Shown here one piece after another: positions 1 through 7,664 of a DNA stretch of 64,000 nucleotides. The first letter of the stretch is position 1. Each line of letters begins with the position of its first letter. The stretch is from JAAETI01 sp964195945 (GTDB taxonomy: Bacteria; Actinomycetota; Acidimicrobiia; Spongiisociales; UBA5794). Position numbers and translations under genes: made by a program. The stretch is taken from NCBI GenBank assembly GCA_964195945.1, contig CAXMRC010000091.1, forward strand, positions 1 through 64,000. Direction: 5' to 3'. The notes beneath the pieces are model-generated. The model saw nothing but the letters and a program-made list of their open reading frames with translations. It searched no databases and was not told where the DNA came from.

Positions 1-207
1 ATCAAGGCCCGCGATGGAAGCTCTTCCCGAGGTAGGCCGGATCTCGTCGAGGATGGTGCGGATCATTGTTGTCTTGCCTGCACCGTTGGGACCCAGGAAC
101 CCAAAGATCTCACCAACCCGGATATCGAGGTCCAGGTCGACCAGGGCCGGGAAGTCTCCGTAGTGCTTGGTCAGACCTTCGGTATGAATGGCGATTTGTT
201 CCGTCAT
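1..207 (-). CDS. ABC transporter ATP-binding protein (N-terminal part, cut by window edge)
   Basis: Only the first 69 residues are inside the window. They show the start of an ABC ATPase with the Walker A motif GPNGAGKTT at about residues 39-47, where ATP is bound. The style (short N-terminus, 'GEIFGFLGPNG') is that of ABC-2 type exporter ATPases (CcmA/DrrA group). The ATG at 207 overlaps the stop of the upstream TetR gene by four bases (ATGA), so the two are co-transcribed and probably form a regulator-exporter pair. The permease is expected beyond the left edge. The substrate cannot be told. Confidence 0.85.
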   Translation of the reverse strand, partial: MTEQIAIHTEGLTKHYGDFPALVDLDLDIRVGEIFGFLGPNGAGKTTMIRTILDEIRPTSGRASIAGLD

Positions 208-875
208 GCTGTTTCCTTCTCCTGATCTGTACCTGCTGGGGCATCGACAAATGCCTCACTCATAAGTTGGACTGTGGTTTCTGTGAGGAAGCCGTTGCTG
301 TAGAGCTCGAGGATGGGAGCCATGTAGGGGGACATGGCCTTGGGGTCATGACTCAGGTCGGCAGTGATGTCGACACCGATCAATCGTTCCAGGTGCTCGT
401 GCAGCACCAGGGCGCCGAGTGACCAGATCATGAGGATGGCCGCGCGTTCCTTGGGGTAGTCGCTTGGCTTGATCAGGCCATTCTCCACGCCGGTGTTCAC
501 ATAGGTAACGGCATCGTTGGTCATCTCGTCCACTAGTTCGGCGACGTGTGGCGAGCCATCGACGAGGGTTCTGGCGAGATACTTTGCGATCGGAACCTCG
601 CCGTTCCACGAGCGAATTGCTGCGGTCATGTCGAAACCGGCTCCGGCGGCCATAGCGGTGCCTTTGAGCTCACGGATGATGGCCGTTATGTACTCGTCGC
701 AGGCGACCCTCAAATCCTCTTTTGACCCGAAATGATGGATGATCAAGCCGGGGGAGACGTCAGCCCGAGCGGCGATGGTGCGCACGCTGGTGGCCTCGAC
801 CCCCTTCGATGCAAACTCGGTAATGGCCGCATCCCGGATCCGTGCTGTGGTGGTTCGATCATCGGTTAAACGCAT
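204..875 (-). CDS. TetR family transcriptional regulator
   Basis: A 223-residue protein with an N-terminal TetR helix-turn-helix (about residues 8-55; 'VRTIAARADVSPGLIIHHFGSK' region with the usual HFGSK end) and a helical ligand-binding C-terminus. It overlaps the ABC ATPase gene by four bases, so it most likely controls that exporter. I chose the ATG at 875 over the TTG at 881: there is no Shine-Dalgarno, but a TAACAT hexamer lies exactly seven bases upstream, which fits a leaderless transcript. A TetR-type palindrome (TAAACG-GT-CGTTCA, 887-900) overlaps this -10, suggesting autoregulation. The ligand is unknown. Confidence 0.88.
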   Translation of the reverse strand: MRLTDDRTTTARIRDAAITEFASKGVEATSVRTIAARADVSPGLIIHHFGSKEDLRVACDEYITAIIRELKGTAMAAGAGFDMTAAIRSWNGEVPIAKYLARTLVDGSPHVAELVDEMTNDAVTYVNTGVENGLIKPSDYPKERAAILMIWSLGALVLHEHLERLIGVDITADLSHDPKAMSPYMAPILELYSNGFLTETTVQLMSEAFVDAPAGTDQEKETA

Positions 876-882
876 GTGCAAT

Positions 883-900
883 ATGTTAAACGGTCGTTCA
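883..900 (-). promoter_or_regulatory. Leaderless -10 element and TetR-type operator
   Basis: On the minus strand TAACAT (888-883) is followed by seven bases and the TetR ATG. An overlapping palindrome, TAAACG-GT-CGTTCA at 887-900, has arms matching at 5 of 6 positions, the usual TetR operator form. The octamer GTTAAACG also occurs twice, at 865-872 and 885-892, one helical double-turn apart. Confidence 0.5.
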
Positions 901-954
901 GTCGATGCAAGTCGAGTCCACCCGCTCCATGGATTTGGCGAGTCATCCCACCGG

Positions 955-967
955 TAGATTGGGGCAC
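955..967 (+). promoter_or_regulatory. Putative leaderless -10 element of the isomerase-like gene
   Basis: TAGATT at 955-960 is followed by seven bases and then ATG at 968, with no Shine-Dalgarno. This puts the expected transcription start at or next to the start codon. No clear -35 is seen. Confidence 0.4.
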
Positions 968-2158
968 ATGTTCACTGTTACCCCCATCGCATCAGCTATT
1001 CATGATCCGGCATCTGTGCAACGCTTCGTCGATGAATACCGTTCTGCCTTCGAGGCGATCGGTGGACGATTCGAGGCAACCGATGGGCCGACGCTTCCCT
1101 TTGTCTTAACCGGGGGAACAGAAGCTCAGATACTCGAGCAATGGAACACCTCCGAGCCACTGCTCCTGATCGCCCACCCTGACCAGAACTCGCTTCCCTC
1201 ATCTTTGGAGGCTCTGGCGAGAGTCGGACAACTCGGAGGGCGCGGCAAGATTCTGTATCTCAATGGTCCAGATGATGCACCGGGGATCGAGCAGCTCGCC
1301 GCGGCCGTCCACGATCTCGACGTGTTGCGTCGTATGCGTTCCAAGACAATCGGTGTGGTCGGAGCGCCATCAGACTGGCTCGTTGCTTCTATGCCCGAGC
1401 CGGATGTGCTGAAAGATACGTGGGGCCCGACGGCTGTACCCATCGTTCTCGACCGTCTCTATTGGGCTTACACCACTCAGCCCAGCATCGAGCCTCTCCC
1501 TGCAGGCGATACCCGGGTAACCATTGGTGAGGTCGACAAGGCAGAGGGCATTTACCGCGGTCTCCAGGACCTTGTCGCAGGTGAGCATCTTGATGCTCTT
1601 AGCTTGCGCTGTTTCGACGTTATCGACGATATCGATACGACCGGCTGTCTGGCGCTAGCGCGTCTTAACGACGACGGCATCATTGCCGGGTGTGAGGGTG
1701 ATCTGGTCAGCACTGTCACCATGATGTGGGTTCGGGAGCTGCTCGGCGAGGTTGCCTGGATGGCGAACCCGTCGCGAGCCAGGCCGATGGAGGACACGCT
1801 GTGGCTGGCACACTGCACCGTGCCGCCCAGTCTTATCTCGAATCTGCGTCTCGACACCCACTTTGAGTCGGATCGTGGTGTCGGTATGCACGGTGAGTTT
1901 GCTCCGGGGCCGATCACTGTGGTGCGAGTCGGCGGGAACCTCATGGAACGCTTGTGGTTGGCAGAAGGCGAGATCCTCCGCCCGGGTGATGAGCCGGACC
2001 TTTGCCGCACCCAGGTCGAGCTACAGCTACAACAAGGGGCGGTGGCAGAGTTGCTGACCGACCCATTGGGCAACCATCTGGTGATGATCGGCGGTCATCA
2101 CGCCGACCGTCTCCGCAGCTGGTGGGACACGATGGTTGCACCACGCCGCGGTCGGTAA
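968..2158 (+). CDS. L-fucose/L-arabinose isomerase-fold protein
   Basis: A 396-residue cytosolic protein. The C-terminal half carries features of the fucose isomerase-like family: 'LRCFDV', a 'CEGDL' segment that supplies a metal-ligand Glu in sugar isomerases, and a late 'HCTVP' and 'THFESDRG' region. The N-terminal half is the variable Rossmann-like part. Length is shorter than FucI (about 590) and nearer the archaeal-type short paralogues. The start at 968 is preferred over 905 because of the -10 spacing. No sugar transporter or kinase is adjacent, so the substrate is open; ketol isomerase activity is only inferred. Confidence 0.65.
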   Translation: MFTVTPIASAIHDPASVQRFVDEYRSAFEAIGGRFEATDGPTLPFVLTGGTEAQILEQWNTSEPLLLIAHPDQNSLPSSLEALARVGQLGGRGKILYLNGPDDAPGIEQLAAAVHDLDVLRRMRSKTIGVVGAPSDWLVASMPEPDVLKDTWGPTAVPIVLDRLYWAYTTQPSIEPLPAGDTRVTIGEVDKAEGIYRGLQDLVAGEHLDALSLRCFDVIDDIDTTGCLALARLNDDGIIAGCEGDLVSTVTMMWVRELLGEVAWMANPSRARPMEDTLWLAHCTVPPSLISNLRLDTHFESDRGVGMHGEFAPGPITVVRVGGNLMERLWLAEGEILRPGDEPDLCRTQVELQLQQGAVAELLTDPLGNHLVMIGGHHADRLRSWWDTMVAPRRGR

Positions 2159-2186
2159 CACGCCGGCTCCTTGCCCCGAGGGGTGT

Positions 2187-2648
2187 TTACTCGGCCTTGG
2201 CCCCGTCTCGCCAGTCGGGCACGCTTGGCGCGTCCTCTTCGAGGGACCGCAGGTATGTGGTCAGTGACACTATCTGCTCCTGAGTGAACGGACCACCAAA
2301 GTCGAGCGAGTAGGGACTCATGTCCGAACCGGGGATTCCGGTAGCAATCAACGACGAGACTTGATCATCGGTGACGAACTGCAGGAACTCTTTGGCGTTG
2401 AGCGTTGGGGCTGTCGAACCCCCGGCCGCATCAACCCCGTGGCAGGCCGCACAGGTAAGGGAGAACAAGTCCACTCCCTGCGCCGCCAATTCGGTTGACC
2501 GGTCCTCAGCCGCCGCGGCGCGCCGGTCGGGTTCGGTGATCCGGTAGATAGGAAAGGCCAACACCATGATCACCATGAGGAACAGTCCCGATCGCATCCA
2601 CTTGTTGGTAGATGCCTCTAGATATGCATCGTGAGGACGTTCAGGCAC
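2187..2648 (-). CDS. Membrane-anchored monoheme cytochrome c
   Basis: 153 residues. One N-terminal transmembrane helix (about 19-38) anchors the protein with its C-terminal domain outside. The heme-binding motif CAACH is at 66-70, and a Met in 'GSDMSPYS' is the likely axial ligand. It is the last gene of the nar/bc operon. I chose the GTG at 2648 because it has a strong Shine-Dalgarno (AAGGGAG) and overlaps the Rieske stop by only eight bases; upstream ATGs would give a 50-68 base overlap. Probable role: electron acceptor of the adjacent cytochrome b/Rieske complex. Confidence 0.88.
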   Translation of the reverse strand: MPERPHDAYLEASTNKWMRSGLFLMVIMVLAFPIYRITEPDRRAAAAEDRSTELAAQGVDLFSLTCAACHGVDAAGGSTAPTLNAKEFLQFVTDDQVSSLIATGIPGSDMSPYSLDFGGPFTQEQIVSLTTYLRSLEEDAPSVPDWRDGAKAE

Positions 2649-3153
2649 CGTGGCTCCCTTCCTCGCACGACGGACCAATCGTTGGCTCATCGATGGTTTC
2701 GGGTTCACCTATGGGATCACCTTGGACAGGCGCTCCGGTATTTACGATTACCAGCCCGTCAACGGTCTCGACGGGATACCGACTCATCGCACGGGGAGTC
2801 GGACCATCGCGAGCCTCGCCTTTGCGGTTGAACGTCGAGCCGTGACACGGGCACTCGAACTGGCCAGACGATTCGCACCAGGGAACCCGGCAGCCCAGAT
2901 GCGGGCATGTCTCCGAGATCGCAGTGACTTCGCCGTCAATCTTGGTCAGGTAGGCCCGGGCTGCCGGCACAGCCAGGACTCCTTCCTCAGGAACTGATGT
3001 ATCGGGGACGGTGCGGACCTCTCCACCAAAACCGGCGCTCTCCATCGGCTGCAGAACATCCCAGGTGGTCCAGGCTCCGGCCACGCCGATCAAGCCGACT
3101 CCGGCCATCCAGCCCTTTTTGAGGAACTCTCTGCGTTCGTTTGTGTCGCTCAT
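2641..3153 (-). CDS. Rieske [2Fe-2S] protein of cytochrome bc/b6f-type complex
   Basis: 170 residues. The N-terminus has a twin-residue-free 'RREFLKKG' Tat-like start followed by one hydrophobic helix (about 15-31). The Rieske motifs are complete: CPHLGC at 83-88 and CPCHGS at 101-106 give the C-x-H...C-x2-H cluster ligands and the disulfide pair. It transfers electrons from quinol to cytochrome c on the outer face. It overlaps the preceding b-type subunit by four bases (ATGA at 3153), which also fixes the start rather than the earlier in-frame codon at 3195. Confidence 0.95.
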   Translation of the reverse strand: MSDTNERREFLKKGWMAGVGLIGVAGAWTTWDVLQPMESAGFGGEVRTVPDTSVPEEGVLAVPAARAYLTKIDGEVTAISETCPHLGCRVPWCESSGQFECPCHGSTFNRKGEARDGPTPRAMSRYPVETVDGLVIVNTGAPVQGDPIGEPETIDEPTIGPSCEEGSHGA

Positions 3154-3671
3154 AGCTCTCCGTACCAATCTTGCCAGGGCCATACCCAACCCCAATTGGG
3201 GCCGCGGAACATGAATCCGATCAACGTCAGGATTATCCAGACCACCATGAATACCGTGAAGGTCGCCACCGCAACCTTGCGGTACCTGGGTGCCAGGCGG
3301 GGGTTCCGGTCAATGTAGGGAAGAGCTATCAGACCCATGATTATCGCCCCTGGCACCAGAACGCCGGCGATCAGCGGATGGAACTGGGCGAGCAACTCTT
3401 GGAGGGCGGCGAAGTACCAGGGTGCCTTCTCGGGATTGGGCGTGTTGAGGGGATTGGCGATCTCTCGCAGCGGAGCGTTGAACACCAACGCCAGCAAGAG
3501 TACGGCTACCAGCACGACTAGTGCGGCCACGGCGTGTCGGACCAGCAGGTGCGGCCAAACCATCACGACATCTTGCTCATCAAGTACTTTGCGGTCGCCA
3601 CCTGGTGGCTTGCCCGGTACTACGCCGAGGACTCGTTTCCCGTCGACGATCATCGGCTCCTGATTACTCAT
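3150..3671 (-). CDS. Cytochrome b C-terminal subunit (subunit IV/PetD-like)
   Basis: 173 residues with three predicted transmembrane helices (about 45-66, 100-118, 137-156). It holds no heme His ligands, as expected for the C-terminal half of cytochrome b. The 'PEKAPWYF' segment corresponds to the quinol-site PEWY region of this family. It overlaps the cytochrome b N-terminal gene by eight bases and the Rieske gene by four. The split into two polypeptides is the b6f arrangement rather than the fused bc1 form. Confidence 0.92.
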   Translation of the reverse strand: MSNQEPMIVDGKRVLGVVPGKPPGGDRKVLDEQDVVMVWPHLLVRHAVAALVVLVAVLLLALVFNAPLREIANPLNTPNPEKAPWYFAALQELLAQFHPLIAGVLVPGAIIMGLIALPYIDRNPRLAPRYRKVAVATFTVFMVVWIILTLIGFMFRGPNWGWVWPWQDWYGEL

Positions 3672-4395
3672 TGCCGCCTCCTTCCCGTGTGTCGAGCATC
3701 GAGTCTTTGCGCCATCTCCAGAGGTGGAAGGTGATGAGGATCAGCATCGCGATCGGGAGAACGGCAACGTGCAGCACGTAAAAGCGGAGCAGTGTGGCTG
3801 AGCCCACGGTATCGCCGCCGAGGAGGATCCCCTTGACCGTCTCCCCGATTAGCGGCACGAATCCGGCCATCGATGCGCCGACTGTTACTGCCCAGTAGGC
3901 CAGCTGATCCCAGGGGAGCAGGTATCCGGTGAAGGACAACAGCAGCGTCAGAACTAGCAGCACCACTCCTATTACCCAGTTGAACTCCTTGGGTGACTTA
4001 TAGGCACCCCGGTAGAACACCCGTGCCATGTGGGCAGCTACAACCAACACCATCAGATGGGCTGACCAACGATGCACATTGCGGAAGTACTGACCGAAGC
4101 CGACCTGGGTCTGGATCTCCTGGATATTCCCGTAGGCCGACGCCGGTGACGGCACATATAAGAACATCAGATAGACCCCCGACACGACCAGAGAGCCGAA
4201 CAGGACCAATGAGGCCACCCCCAGGAACCAGGAGTAGCGGAAGGACATCTCTTTGCGGGTCATCTTCACCGGGTAGAGATGCAACAAGAAGCTCGCCCAG
4301 TGACCGGCCGCTTTGTCGCGTTCGGTGACCCTGTCCGTTGCGCGCCAGATGGACCGGCCAACCGTGCTCTCTCGTACTCGTTCCATCACGTTCAT
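3664..4395 (-). CDS. Cytochrome b, N-terminal b6-type heme subunit
   Basis: 243 residues, four transmembrane helices. The heme ligands are visible as His108/His122 and His209/His224. The second pair is separated by 14 residues, the spacing typical of cytochrome b6 rather than mitochondrial-type cytochrome b (13). 'TGYLLPWDQ' is the conserved quinol-site loop. I chose the ATG at 4395, which overlaps the upstream stop (ATGA); the frame stays open to 4641 but that stretch encodes the other gene. Acts in the membrane in the quinol:cytochrome c oxidoreductase. Confidence 0.94.
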   Translation of the reverse strand: MNVMERVRESTVGRSIWRATDRVTERDKAAGHWASFLLHLYPVKMTRKEMSFRYSWFLGVASLVLFGSLVVSGVYLMFLYVPSPASAYGNIQEIQTQVGFGQYFRNVHRWSAHLMVLVVAAHMARVFYRGAYKSPKEFNWVIGVVLLVLTLLLSFTGYLLPWDQLAYWAVTVGASMAGFVPLIGETVKGILLGGDTVGSATLLRFYVLHVAVLPIAMLILITFHLWRWRKDSMLDTREGGGNE

Positions 4396-6191
4396 ACAGG
4401 CACTCCCACTCCGGTCCACAGTCCCATCGACAATGCGTCGGTCGGGCAGCGCTCGATGCAGAGCGCACAGCGGATGCAGCTTGTCTCGTTCAGAGTCAGG
4501 GCGGTCCCGCCCGATTGACCAGGTATGACTTCCTCGGAAGGCACGAGGCTGATCAGATCGAGAGGACACACGTCTGCGCACAGGGCGCACAGAACACATT
4601 TCGAGGTGTCGAGGAGGATGTTGGCGAAGCAGCGCAAACACCGTTTGGCCTCGCAGCGAGCTTGATCAATGGTGAAGCCCGTCTCTACCTCGGCCAGTCC
4701 AATCCGTCGGTCGGTCGGCAACGTAGGGACATCTACCCGTCCGATACGGTCGTAGATGTCGTCGAGTCTGTGGAACTGTTGGAGTTGAACCATCGTCCCC
4801 GACTCGCGTTCCTCCGTAATCCCGCCAAATGCCTGGTGGATCTCCGCTGCCGCCTTGCGACCGTCGGCGATGGCTTCGATCAAGGTTCGAGGCCCGCGGG
4901 CGGCGTCACCGCCGGCCCACACGTTCGGTAAGGACGTGGCCAGACTGTCCTGGTCGATCTGGATTGTCCGCCGTGGGCTGATCTCCGGGCCGTCCGCACC
5001 GAGCGCATCGACATCGATCGACTGACCGATTGCCAGGATGACTGTGTCGGCTTCGATTGTTTGCTTGTCGTCCTGGTCGAAGGTGGGGCTGAATCGACCG
5101 TCTTCGTCGAACACTGACAGCACCTTGATCGTCTCCAGTCCGGTGACCTTGCCGTTCTCGGCGACGATGCGTGCCGGGCCACGGCGGTTGACGAAATTGA
5201 TGCCTTCGTTCTGGGCTTCCTCGACCTCAAATTCAGACGCGGGCATTTCCTCGCTGGACTCCAGAGTCATCACGGTGATCTGTTTGGCGCCCGAGCGTGC
5301 CGCAGTGCGGGCCACGTCCATGGCCTCGGTCATTGTCGCCCGCTCTTCCGCTTCTTCGTAGTTGGCGAGTGATTTCTCCTCATACTCGTCGGCACGCAGG
5401 GCGGTGCGAGCGGCGTCCATGGCCACGTCACCTCCGCCAATCACGACCACTCGTTCTCCGACCTCTACCTGAAAGCCCTGGTTGGCGTTGATGAGGAACT
5501 CGATTGCCCGGAGCACCCCGTCGGACTCGTGGCCTTCTATGTCAAGACCTCTGCCCAGCGTTGCCCCGATGGCGATAAAGACGGCATCATGCCGCTCCTG
5601 CAACTCATCAAGCGTGACGTGGTCGCCAAGTTTGGTGTTGAGATGGACGTCGACACCAAGGTCGACGATGACCTGGATCTCGTTGGCAAGAAGGGTTCGG
5701 TCCAGGCGATACTCGGGGATACCCAGAAGCATCATTCCGCCCAACTGTCCGGTCGCTTCGTAGACAGTCACCTGGTAGCCAAGCCGCCGCAAATCGTGGG
5801 CCGCCGATAGCCCGGACGGCCCGCCGCCGATGATCCCGACGCTCTGGGGCCGCTCGATCTCGGCTGGTGCTGTGACCTTCTTCCAGGTCTCACCGTTGTT
5901 GCTCTCCGGTCCGTGTTGTTCGGTGACAAAGCGTTTCAGTGCCCGGATCGCGATTGGCCGGTCGATCTCCCCGCGTCGGCAGGCGTCTTCGCACGGTGCG
6001 GCACAGATGCGGCCGCACACCGAGGCAAACGGGTTCGGCAACCGCGCAGTGAGGTAGGCGAGTTCATCCTTGCCGTCGGCGATCGCGGCGACGTACATCC
6101 CGGCATTCGTATGTACCGGGCAGGCGGCGAGACACGGGATGTTTTCGTCGTAGAACTGGAGTTTTGGTTGGAAGACGAGGTCGCCGTTCAT
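4392..6191 (-). CDS. GltD-like FAD/NAD(P) oxidoreductase with C-terminal 2[4Fe-4S] ferredoxin domain
   Basis: 599 residues. N-terminal GltD/DPD-type Fe-S domain ('CLAACPVHTNAG' and 'CGRICAAPCEDAC', about 18-75), then an FAD-binding GxGxxG ('IIGGGPSGLSAA', about 125), an NAD(P)-binding GGGDVAMDAAR (about 265), and a C-terminal bacterial ferredoxin with two C-x2-C-x2-C-x3-C motifs ('CVLCALCADVCP' and 'CIRCALCIERCP'). It lies between the nar genes and the cytochrome b genes, overlapping both neighbours (1 and 4 bases), so it is part of the same transcript. It probably passes electrons between NAD(P)H and a ferredoxin-like or membrane partner; the true partner is unknown. Confidence 0.85.
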   Translation of the reverse strand: MNGDLVFQPKLQFYDENIPCLAACPVHTNAGMYVAAIADGKDELAYLTARLPNPFASVCGRICAAPCEDACRRGEIDRPIAIRALKRFVTEQHGPESNNGETWKKVTAPAEIERPQSVGIIGGGPSGLSAAHDLRRLGYQVTVYEATGQLGGMMLLGIPEYRLDRTLLANEIQVIVDLGVDVHLNTKLGDHVTLDELQERHDAVFIAIGATLGRGLDIEGHESDGVLRAIEFLINANQGFQVEVGERVVVIGGGDVAMDAARTALRADEYEEKSLANYEEAEERATMTEAMDVARTAARSGAKQITVMTLESSEEMPASEFEVEEAQNEGINFVNRRGPARIVAENGKVTGLETIKVLSVFDEDGRFSPTFDQDDKQTIEADTVILAIGQSIDVDALGADGPEISPRRTIQIDQDSLATSLPNVWAGGDAARGPRTLIEAIADGRKAAAEIHQAFGGITEERESGTMVQLQQFHRLDDIYDRIGRVDVPTLPTDRRIGLAEVETGFTIDQARCEAKRCLRCFANILLDTSKCVLCALCADVCPLDLISLVPSEEVIPGQSGGTALTLNETSCIRCALCIERCPTDALSMGLWTGVGVPV

Positions 6192-6463
6192 CAGATCCGT
6201 TCCGTCTTCTGGAGCCAGCGCAGACCGACCAGTCCAGCTACCAGTGGTACAAACCAGGCACCAGAGCCGATCAGGTCGGAGACCCAGCTGGGTGCGGTAG
6301 CGACGGTTCTTTGGGACATGAGCCACGAGGGGAACCACGTGGTTGCTACGACAAAGAACAGAAAGATAAGGATGGCCCAGCCGTAGGCGTTCCACCAGCT
6401 TCTACCATCCTGCTCTTTGACAGTTCGGAACTCCCGTTTCGGAAGACGGCGTGCTTGTTTCAT
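6191..6463 (-). CDS. Small two-helix membrane protein of unknown function
   Basis: 90 residues with a basic N-terminus and two hydrophobic helices (about 27-46 and 65-83). I do not recognise a family. It overlaps narI by four bases and the oxidoreductase by one base, so it is translated as part of the operon and may anchor the neighbouring FAD/Fe-S protein to the membrane (inference). Confidence 0.75.
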   Translation of the reverse strand: MKQARRLPKREFRTVKEQDGRSWWNAYGWAILIFLFFVVATTWFPSWLMSQRTVATAPSWVSDLIGSGAWFVPLVAGLVGLRWLQKTERI

Positions 6464-7152
6464 GATTGACGCTCCACAGGTAGGTCCCTACGCACGAATT
6501 TGATCAGCTGGAACGGCCGTGCCAGGTATCCCAGCGGGAGTGTGATGATGTGAACCAACCGGGAGAACGGGAACATCGTCAGGAACACAAAGAACAGAGT
6601 CGAGTGGAGCTGAAGAATGAACGGAAGCGGCTCCACCAGTTCCGGTCGTGGATTGAGAACAATCAACGACTGCACGTATGGAACGAACACGCTGGTGCCC
6701 CATGACGAGCCAAATCGGAAGGCGACTGCGATCCAGATGCCGGTGATGACCTGTGCCAGCAACAAGGCGAGCACTGCCATGTCCATTCTGGTTGTCACGG
6801 CCCGGATGTTGGCGACATGTACCCGCCGAAAGAGCAGGACCCCGAGACCGACAAGTGCCCAGATAGCGAGGGCGAGTCCGGTGATCTCAAGCAGGTACAA
6901 CCGTATCGGCACCTTGTTCCAGGCATCGAACCCCGCGGGGATGATCAGGGCGATGAAGTGACCGATCAGGATCGCCAGGATTCCCCAGTGAAAGGGCACA
7001 GATCCCCAGTAGAGCTGCTTGCCTTCCAGAAGCTGCGAAGACACTGATGAAACAGTGAAGGGCTGACGAACCATCCGGTATACGGTGCCGACGATCGCCA
7101 GCACCAACGCCACATATGGGAACACGACATAGAGCAACAGGTCCCAGTTCAT
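6460..7152 (-). CDS. narI: Respiratory nitrate reductase gamma subunit (cytochrome b)
   Basis: 230 residues, five hydrophobic helices. Heme b ligands are visible as His pairs in 'PFHWGILAILIGHF' (about 55 and 65) and in 'LQLHSTLFF...RLVH' (about 185-205), matching NarI. It oxidises quinol and delivers electrons to NarH. It overlaps narJ upstream by four bases and the small membrane gene downstream by four. Confidence 0.93.
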   Translation of the reverse strand: MNWDLLLYVVFPYVALVLAIVGTVYRMVRQPFTVSSVSSQLLEGKQLYWGSVPFHWGILAILIGHFIALIIPAGFDAWNKVPIRLYLLEITGLALAIWALVGLGVLLFRRVHVANIRAVTTRMDMAVLALLLAQVITGIWIAVAFRFGSSWGTSVFVPYVQSLIVLNPRPELVEPLPFILQLHSTLFFVFLTMFPFSRLVHIITLPLGYLARPFQLIKFVRRDLPVERQS

Positions 7153-7664
7153 CCTGTACCTCCCACGGGTGTCGCCAGCTTGCCGGCGGCCTCCTCCATA
7201 GCTCGAAGGACATGCCGGTATGGGTTGTCCTTCTCCGCTGCTTTCAGGGTTTTCTTCATCTCGCCGATCGCCTTCGGGAACAGCTCAACTAGCCACGGTG
7301 ACGGCTCGTCGACAACAGCCAGATAGCGTGCGATAGGGTCGAGATGGTCCGGGAGCTCGCCGTAGCGTTCGATTCCCGCTTCGTCCTGGGCACCCTTCAT
7401 CTCGGCCATGAATTCGCCACGTTGGTAGCTGTCGCCCCAGATGACGTAGCCGACATAAGGGGCGAAGATCGGAGCCAGGTCAAGAGTGCGGGTATGCAGC
7501 TCCTCCCAGCCCGCCAAATCGAGCTTCTCTATCTCGGCGAGGAACTTCAACAGGTGCTTGCGAGTTCCACCGGCGGGTAGCGATTCCCACTTGGCTCGCA
7601 CCTGGTCGATGCTTCCTGGCTCGGGGTAGCGGAGCGCAAGAGCTACGGCGTCGAAGCCTGTCAT
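7149..7664 (-). CDS. narJ: Nitrate reductase assembly chaperone NarJ
   Basis: 171 residues, helical, TorD/NarJ-type ('LAPIFAPYVGYVIWGDSYQRGEFMAEM' region with the conserved Y-x-R-G pattern). It is needed for cofactor insertion into NarG and attachment to NarI, and is not part of the final enzyme. It sits in the standard place between narH and narI, with a one-base overlap to narH. Confidence 0.9.
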   Translation of the reverse strand: MTGFDAVALALRYPEPGSIDQVRAKWESLPAGGTRKHLLKFLAEIEKLDLAGWEELHTRTLDLAPIFAPYVGYVIWGDSYQRGEFMAEMKGAQDEAGIERYGELPDHLDPIARYLAVVDEPSPWLVELFPKAIGEMKKTLKAAEKDNPYRHVLRAMEEAAGKLATPVGGTG

